Assembly: GCA_964420285.1 (NCBI GenBank)
Contig: CAYQTE010000027.1
Span: 1-55,133, forward strand
Origin: CAYQTE01 sp964420285
Lineage (GTDB): Bacteria; Planctomycetota; Phycisphaerae; Tepidisphaerales; Tepidisphaeraceae
Direction: 5' to 3'
DNA: 55,133 nt
Shown: piece by piece, positions 50,781-55,133 of the stretch
How positions within the stretch are numbered: position 1 is the stretch's first letter
Layout of the letters: the number at the start of each line of letters is the position of its first letter
Translations under genes and position numbers: made by a program
Notes under the pieces: model-generated
Database searches by the model: none
Told to the model about the DNA's origin: nothing
What the model saw: only the letters and a program-made list of their open reading frames with translations

Positions 50781-50854
50781 GGTGGCCGTAGCTCAGTTGG
50801 AAGAGCGCAGGGTTGTGGTCCCTGACGTCGCGGGTTCGAGCCCCGTCGGTCACC
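50781..50854 (+). tRNA. tRNA-His (GTG)
   Basis: Cloverleaf is complete: extra G-1 at 50781 opposite C73, acceptor GTGGCCG/CGGTCAC, D stem GCTC/GAGC, anticodon stem CAGGG/CCCTG with loop TTGTGGT (anticodon GTG), T stem GCGGG/CCCGT with TTCGAGC loop. CCA is not encoded. Confidence 0.97.
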
Positions 50855-50933
50855 CTGGTTTTTGTGCGAGCATGGGGCAAGCCGGCCGATCTTCCCCGAA
50901 GCGGCACGGCCGCCAACTCCTGGTGGTGAACGT

Positions 50934-51140
50934 ATGACGGTGAAGGCAATCTACGAAAACGGGGTATTCAGGCCAATTGAGCCTGTGGATATTGCCGAGC
51001 GCACACCCGTCGAGGTAATCCTGCCGGAATCCGATCCGGACGAGCGCAGGAACCAGGCGGAGATTTTCAAGCTCCTGCGAACGAGCTACCCCTCCGGCCA
51101 CACCGACACGGCGGCACGTCATAACGAGCACCAACCATGA
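50934..51140 (+). CDS. DUF104-type antitoxin (AF2212-like)
   Basis: The 68-residue product starts at ATG 50934; the longer frame to 50862 runs back next to the tRNA and is not protein-like. The first 30 residues, MTVKAIYENGVFRPIEPVDI and the following ERTPVEVILPE, are the standard DUF104 pattern. Such antitoxins usually precede a PIN-domain toxin. Here the next frame starts with ATGA overlap and five toxin-like codons (MKTVF) but then changes to unrelated sequence, so the toxin is missing. The C-terminal half of this protein is hydrophilic and may be intact. Confidence 0.82.
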   Translation: MTVKAIYENGVFRPIEPVDIAERTPVEVILPESDPDERRNQAEIFKLLRTSYPSGHTDTAARHNEHQP

Positions 51141-51151
51141 AGACAGTGTTC
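51137..51151 (+). pseudogene. possible 5' stub of a PIN/VapC-type toxin
   Basis: The frame begins with a 4-base ATGA overlap and reads MKTVF, the usual opening of PIN toxins paired with DUF104 antitoxins, and then departs into unrelated sequence. Only five codons remain, so the call rests mostly on position. Confidence 0.3.
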
Positions 51152-51168
51152 ACCCCGTTGGCGGGGGC

Positions 51169-51363
51169 ATGGCATCATCCGCGCCGGCGTCTATACTCCC
51201 GGCCGGATTGGCAGCCGATAGACCGATTCCCGTCATTGACCTTTTCGCCGGTCCAGGCGGCCTCGGGGAGGGTTTTTCGTCGCTTGGCAGGCCGGATGGC
51301 AAACCGCGATTTGGCATACGGTTGTCGGTCGAGACGGATTCACGCGCTGATCGATTTGGATAG
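51169..51363 (+). pseudogene. N-terminal stub of a cytosine-5 DNA methyltransferase
   Basis: The 64-codon frame reads PVIDLFAGPGGLGEGFSSLG, then PRFGIRLSVETDSRA, which is motif I (DLFAGxGG, AdoMet binding) and the start of motif II of a Dcm-type methyltransferase. It stops after about 55 family-like codons; the PC motif, the recognition domain and all later motifs are absent. It lies between the antitoxin and the PLD-helicase gene, which starts 100 bases later. The gene is therefore broken by deletion or recombination, leaving a remnant of a modification function. Confidence 0.8.
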
Positions 51364-51463
51364 GCTGGGTCGGTGGCTGCGGCGTGCCGTGTGCGGCGTC
51401 AGCGTCTGCCCGCATCACGGCCACTGTTGATTCCACCAGACATCGACGTAAGACTGCTGGCGG

Positions 51464-54400
51464 ATGGAAATCGGAATCTACGAGAAATTGGTGTCGAGGC
51501 GCTTACGACGAGTCGTCGAGGCGCTCACTTCCAAGGGATTGGCGGCTTCGCTCGAGGAAGTCGACCAGGCGGAGAGGGCCGGCGTACTTTCCGAGGCGTT
51601 CGCTCGCGTGCTACGTCCTGCGCTACATGATGCACGATCCGAGTCTGATCCAGATGGCCAACTTCGCTTGTACAACTCGCTGCTCGAGCGCCTGCAATCG
51701 CTCGCGGGGGACAACGAACTTGCAGGAGAGGCGGTCGAGCAACCCGTAAGTCACCTTCGGCTGGTATGGCCCGAAGGCCGCCCGTATCCAGCAAGGCCTG
51801 ATTCACCGCTGACGACCGGCACGTTGCTTACTGGCACTCGATTAGATCCAAGCCTTGTTTCCCAGCTTCGCAAAGAGATCGAGACGGCCGACCAAGTTGA
51901 CATACTGTGCTCGTTTATCAAATGGGGCGGAATTCGAGTCCTTGAGGATGACCTCCGGCAGTTCACCGCGCGCGACGGCGTCTCACTCCGAATTATCACG
52001 ACCAGCTATCTTGGCGCCACCGACCTCAAGGCGATTGAACTCCTTCGCTCGCTCCGGAATACCTTGATCCGGGTTTCATACGACACACACCGCACCCGGT
52101 TGCACGCGAAAGCATACATCGTGCGCCGAAATACCGGGTTTGGATCGGGCTACATCGGATCAGCCAATTTATCACAAGCCGCGCTGACGGATGGTCTCGA
52201 GTGGACGGTAAAAGTCAGCCAGTACGAACAGCCCTACCTTTGGGAAAAGGCGATCGCAACGTTCGAGACCTATTGGAATGACCCGGAATTCGAGTCATAT
52301 GGCGCGGGCGATCGTGAGCGCCTTGAGTCTGCTTTGAATGCCGAGCGTTTTGGCATTGATGCCGGGGCTGACGACTCCGGGGTCGCCTATTTTGATCTCC
52401 GTCCTTACGCATTTCAGCAGGAAATCCTCGACAAGATCGAGGTCGAACGCAATCTGCAGGGCCGCGGTCGCCACCTGATCGTCGCTGCTACCGGTACTGG
52501 CAAGACTATGGTGGCCGCGTTCGACTACCGGAGATGGTCAAAAGGCGCGGATGGCTGCAGGCCAACGTTGTTGTTCGTTGCCCATAGGGAGGAGATTCTG
52601 AAGCAGAGCGTATCCCGATTTCGCGGTGTATTGCGGGATCAAAATTTTGGCGACCTGCTGGTTGGCGGCATAGAACCGGCACAACTTGACTACCTCTTTG
52701 CCTCAATCCAGAGCTACAACAGTCGGGAAATGTGGAAGGTACCAGCCGGGCGATACCAGTACATCGTGATTGACGAGTTTCACCACGCTGCGGCGGACAG
52801 CTACCGGAGGCTCTTGGATCACGTCCGGCCCACGGTCCTGCTCGGTCTGACGGCGACCCCTGAACGCGCAGACGACCTTGATATCAAGGCTTTCTTTAAC
52901 GGTCACATTACGGCTGAGATTCGACTGCCGGACGCGATCAACCGAAAACTCTTGTCGCCTTTCCAGTATTTTGGCATCACGGACTCAGAGGATTTCAGCG
53001 GCGTGAAGTGGTCCCGCGGCGGATACGACGCTCATCAGCTCGACGAGCTGATCAGCGGCAACGACGTACGCGCCCAGCTTGTGATTCAGAAAACGGAAGA
53101 GAAGGTATTGAATATCCGCCAGTGTCGCGGCCTTGGATTCTGCGTCAGCGTTCGTCATGCCGAGTTCATGGCCAAGCGATTCAGGGACGCGGGAGTACCG
53201 GCCGAGGCGCTGTCCGCCGAATCAAGTGACTCACTGCGAAGAACCGTTCAAAGTCGTTTGGTAGAACGCGAAATCAATTTCATCTTTGTTGTTGATCTGT
53301 ACAACGAGGGTATCGATATCCCGCAGGTCGATACCGTTCTGTTGCTGCGGCCCACCGAGAGTTTGACGGTGTACCTGCAGCAACTTGGCCGAGGACTTCG
53401 CCTTTTTGAGGGCAAAGACTGCCTCACCGTGCTGGACTTCATCGGGCAGGCGCATAGGAACTACCGCTTCGACATCCGCTTTCGCGCATTGCTGGACGAT
53501 CCGAGCAGGAACGTTAGCAGCGAGGTTGAGAACGGTTTTGCACACCTTCCCGCCGGATGTTCCATCCAACTTGAACGCCTGGCAAGAAAATACGTTCTCG
53601 ACAACATCAGCAGGGCAATTCGTCAAGGTCGCAGCGTTCTGATCTCGGAGGCAAAAGAGTTGGCCGATGTCCTCGGCCGCGTGCCGACTCTGTCAGAATT
53701 TCTCGACCATCATCGGCTCGACTTAGACGACATCTACAGGCGCGACACTTCATGGTCGCGTCTTTGTGCGGACGCTGGGATTCGACCGCAATGGACGGAC
53801 CCGGACGAGGAACGATTGACGAAGGGCCTTCGGCGCATTTTGCACATGAACAGTGTCGCGCAAATGAATGCGATGAACGAGGCATTGTCGCCAACTGGAA
53901 CGTTGGCAATGCCTGTGGATGAAATCACGAGGCGGCTACTGCTTATGACGCATTTGTCGTTATGGGGGCGTGACGCCGGCATTTCTGATCTCAGCGAGTC
54001 AGTTCAGCGCCTTCGAGGTAGCTCGGTCTTCTGCAAGGAATTGCAAGACGTTGTGGGAATTCTTCGGGACAAGATCGACTTTGAGGCTCGCCCTGTCCAA
54101 TTGCCTTTCATCTGCCCGCTTGAGTTGCACGGGGCATACACGCGGGACGAGATCTTGGCCGGGCTTGGGCATTGGACGTTCAATCGGCAGCCGGAAATGC
54201 GTGAAGGCGTCGTTCACCTTACGAGAATTCGGGCCGATGCTTTCCTGTTCACTCTCCACAAAACCGAGAAGGACTACTCGCCAACTACGATGTACGAGGA
54301 CTACGCGATCAGTGATCAGCTAATCCATTGGCAAAGCCAAAGCACGACCTCCGCAGAGTCGCCCACCGGGCAGCGATATCTGAACCATGCTCGAATCGGC

Positions 54401-54589
54401 CACACGATTTTGCTGTTTTGCCGCGAATATCGAAGGTCGGCTACAGGCCTTTCCAGCCCGTTCTACTTTCTTGGCCCCGCAGACTATTTGAGCCATGAAG
54501 GGAGCCGGCCCATTAGCATAATTTGGAAGTTGCGGCACCCATTGCCCGCGAAGTTGTACCGGCACATGGCCCGCTTGGCGGTAGGCTAG
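51464..54589 (+). CDS. PLD-nuclease / superfamily 2 helicase / DUF3427 protein
   Basis: This 1041-residue protein begins MEIGIYEKLVSRRLRRVVEA, typical of the family. A phospholipase-D-like domain (about 120-280) holds one HxK motif, LHAKAYIV near 213, then GYIGSANLS. A superfamily 2 helicase follows: Walker A AATGTGKTM near 341-349, Walker B DEFHH 437-441, TATPERAD, and motif VI QQLGRGLR 639-646. The last 300 residues, with DEILAGLGHWTFNRQPEMRE and YRSATGLSSPFYFLG, resemble DUF3427. Such proteins occur in defence and restriction loci. Beside a methyltransferase stub, it looks like the effector left from such a locus, but an independent role is possible. Codon use is visibly less GC-rich than the respiratory genes, consistent with transfer. 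Confidence 0.87.
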   Translation: MEIGIYEKLVSRRLRRVVEALTSKGLAASLEEVDQAERAGVLSEAFARVLRPALHDARSESDPDGQLRLYNSLLERLQSLAGDNELAGEAVEQPVSHLRLVWPEGRPYPARPDSPLTTGTLLTGTRLDPSLVSQLRKEIETADQVDILCSFIKWGGIRVLEDDLRQFTARDGVSLRIITTSYLGATDLKAIELLRSLRNTLIRVSYDTHRTRLHAKAYIVRRNTGFGSGYIGSANLSQAALTDGLEWTVKVSQYEQPYLWEKAIATFETYWNDPEFESYGAGDRERLESALNAERFGIDAGADDSGVAYFDLRPYAFQQEILDKIEVERNLQGRGRHLIVAATGTGKTMVAAFDYRRWSKGADGCRPTLLFVAHREEILKQSVSRFRGVLRDQNFGDLLVGGIEPAQLDYLFASIQSYNSREMWKVPAGRYQYIVIDEFHHAAADSYRRLLDHVRPTVLLGLTATPERADDLDIKAFFNGHITAEIRLPDAINRKLLSPFQYFGITDSEDFSGVKWSRGGYDAHQLDELISGNDVRAQLVIQKTEEKVLNIRQCRGLGFCVSVRHAEFMAKRFRDAGVPAEALSAESSDSLRRTVQSRLVEREINFIFVVDLYNEGIDIPQVDTVLLLRPTESLTVYLQQLGRGLRLFEGKDCLTVLDFIGQAHRNYRFDIRFRALLDDPSRNVSSEVENGFAHLPAGCSIQLERLARKYVLDNISRAIRQGRSVLISEAKELADVLGRVPTLSEFLDHHRLDLDDIYRRDTSWSRLCADAGIRPQWTDPDEERLTKGLRRILHMNSVAQMNAMNEALSPTGTLAMPVDEITRRLLLMTHLSLWGRDAGISDLSESVQRLRGSSVFCKELQDVVGILRDKIDFEARPVQLPFICPLELHGAYTRDEILAGLGHWTFNRQPEMREGVVHLTRIRADAFLFTLHKTEKDYSPTTMYEDYAISDQLIHWQSQSTTSAESPTGQRYLNHARIGHTILLFCREYRRSATGLSSPFYFLGPADYLSHEGSRPISIIWKLRHPLPAKLYRHMARLAVG

Positions 54590-54693
54590 ACGCGCCGAGG
54601 GTCACGGGCGACCTCTCGTGGCAATTCCTGGCCGTTTGTTGTTGCATTCCTTCCTGAGTTTGTGTAATGTTAGGTGTGATAGCGCCGGAAGCC

Positions 54694-54806
54694 GGGCAAT
54701 GCGTAATGGACGTTGGGCAATGCATCATGCACAGTGGACAATGGATAATGGGCGGGCAGGGGGTGCGAGGCCAATGAACAGAGGACAATGGACAGTGGAC
54801 AATGAG
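54694..54806. repeat. degenerate GGACAATGGA repeats
   Basis: Units such as GGGCAATGCGTAATGGA, CAGTGGACAATGGATAATGG and GGACAATGGACAGTGGACAA recur with small changes. The order is irregular and the block is interrupted at about 54750-54770. Confidence 0.7.
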
Positions 54807-54867
54807 CGGCCGGCGGATCGTCGCTCTATTGTCTACTTTCCACTTTCTACCCTCTCGGCCGTGGGCC

Positions 54868-54950
54868 GCCCCCCCCCACCCCCCCCGCGGGGCATCCGGG
54901 GACATCCGGGAACATACCCCACCCCCCCTTGGTTGCATTCGGTTGCATTT
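54868..54950. repeat. homopolymer C tracts and short direct repeats
   Basis: C runs of nine and seven bases are followed by CATCCGGGGACATCCGGGAA and then GGTTGCATTCGGTTGCATTT. Long C runs are prone to length error in assembly. Confidence 0.6.
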
Positions 54951-54990
54951 GGGGGCGTTGCAGACGCGGGGGAGCAGGGGAGCGGTTCAA

Positions 54991-55014
54991 CCGGTTCGGC
55001 AAGCTCACGGCGGG
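54991..55014 (-). repeat. inverted copy of the 24-bp repeat in the S10 gene
   Basis: On the minus strand it reads CCCGCCGTGAGCTTGCCGAA then CCGG, matching the middle unit at 49267-49290 in all but a few positions. Confidence 0.65.
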
Positions 55015-55133
55015 CATGCTCACCACAGGCGCGCGAGTGGGAACTTGCGGGGGGATTCTGGGGATGCTGTCAAAATAACATGAAAAGACCTGTACGAAAT
55101 CCCACTCCGGCGGACGAAGTTCCAACTCCTGCA

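Larger units (their letters stand above)
54590..55133. other. repeat-rich non-coding end of the window
   Basis: The 544 bases contain no credible gene. They hold GGACAATGGA-type repeats (54694-54806), C runs with CATCCGGG and GGTTGCATT direct repeats (54868-54950), and an inverted copy of the 24-bp repeat (54991-55014). Confidence 0.6.

Noticed and set aside
51137..51430. 97-codon frame starting MKTVF as a functional gene
   Set aside because: After five codons it becomes Arg/His-rich with no PIN motif, and the methyltransferase stub overlaps it in another frame.

Overview
The window is GC-rich, gene-dense bacterial DNA with one 100-N assembly gap. Several traits point to Planctomycetota, probably a Phycisphaerae-type soil or freshwater lineage. 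These are a giant secreted protein with an N-terminal LEPR-XLL-like motif and a C-terminal dockerin-type repeat, an alternative complex III operon fused to a caa3-type oxidase operon, a DUF2264 protein, a glucuronoyl-esterase-like enzyme, and several families of short palindromic or tandem intergenic repeats. The lineage is an inference from gene content; no rRNA is present to confirm it.

Layout. (1) 1-12 kb holds secreted carbohydrate and protein hydrolysis: a DUF2264 protein cut by the window edge, a two-domain CE15-like/alpha-beta hydrolase, and a 2350-residue surface protein with an S53 (sedolisin) protease domain, 640-residue tandem repeats and a dockerin-like tail. (2) 12-29 kb is one long leftward exopolysaccharide operon of 12 genes: Wzc-like tyrosine autokinase, WbaP-like sugar-phosphate transferase, two ATP-grasp ligases, flippase, three GT4 glycosyltransferases, a Wzy/O-antigen-ligase-like membrane protein, a double acetyltransferase, a polysaccharide deacetylase and a membrane-anchored EEP-fold protein. 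A candidate promoter lies upstream of the kinase. (3) 29.4-31.2 kb is a rightward two-gene unit (DUF1932 dehydrogenase and RraA-type aldolase) ending at a convincing terminator. (4) 31.2-44.8 kb is a leftward respiratory operon, actABCDEF, a small membrane protein, SCO, ctaC, ctaD, ctaE, ctaF and an unknown gene, nearly all with 1-8 nt overlaps. It would move electrons from quinol through alternative complex III to a caa3 oxidase. (5) 45-48.6 kb holds a HicAB toxin-antitoxin pair, dnaA and a family 4 uracil-DNA glycosylase. (6) 48.9-55.1 kb is an accessory region: S10 peptidase, tRNA-His, a DUF104 antitoxin, a stub of a cytosine-5 DNA methyltransferase, a large PLD/helicase/DUF3427 protein, and a repeat-rich end.

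The most unusual observations are: a palindromic repeat dimer inserted in frame into the 5' end of actE, which also seems to supply a ribosome-binding site for a new TTG start; a 1920-nt tandem duplication in the surface protein whose register never slips at any anchor I checked; a decayed methyltransferase and toxin remnant beside an intact PLD-helicase; a cluster of GCAAAAAC half-sites upstream of actA; and a short repeat family that is translated inside the S10 peptidase and recurs in intergenic DNA at the window's end.
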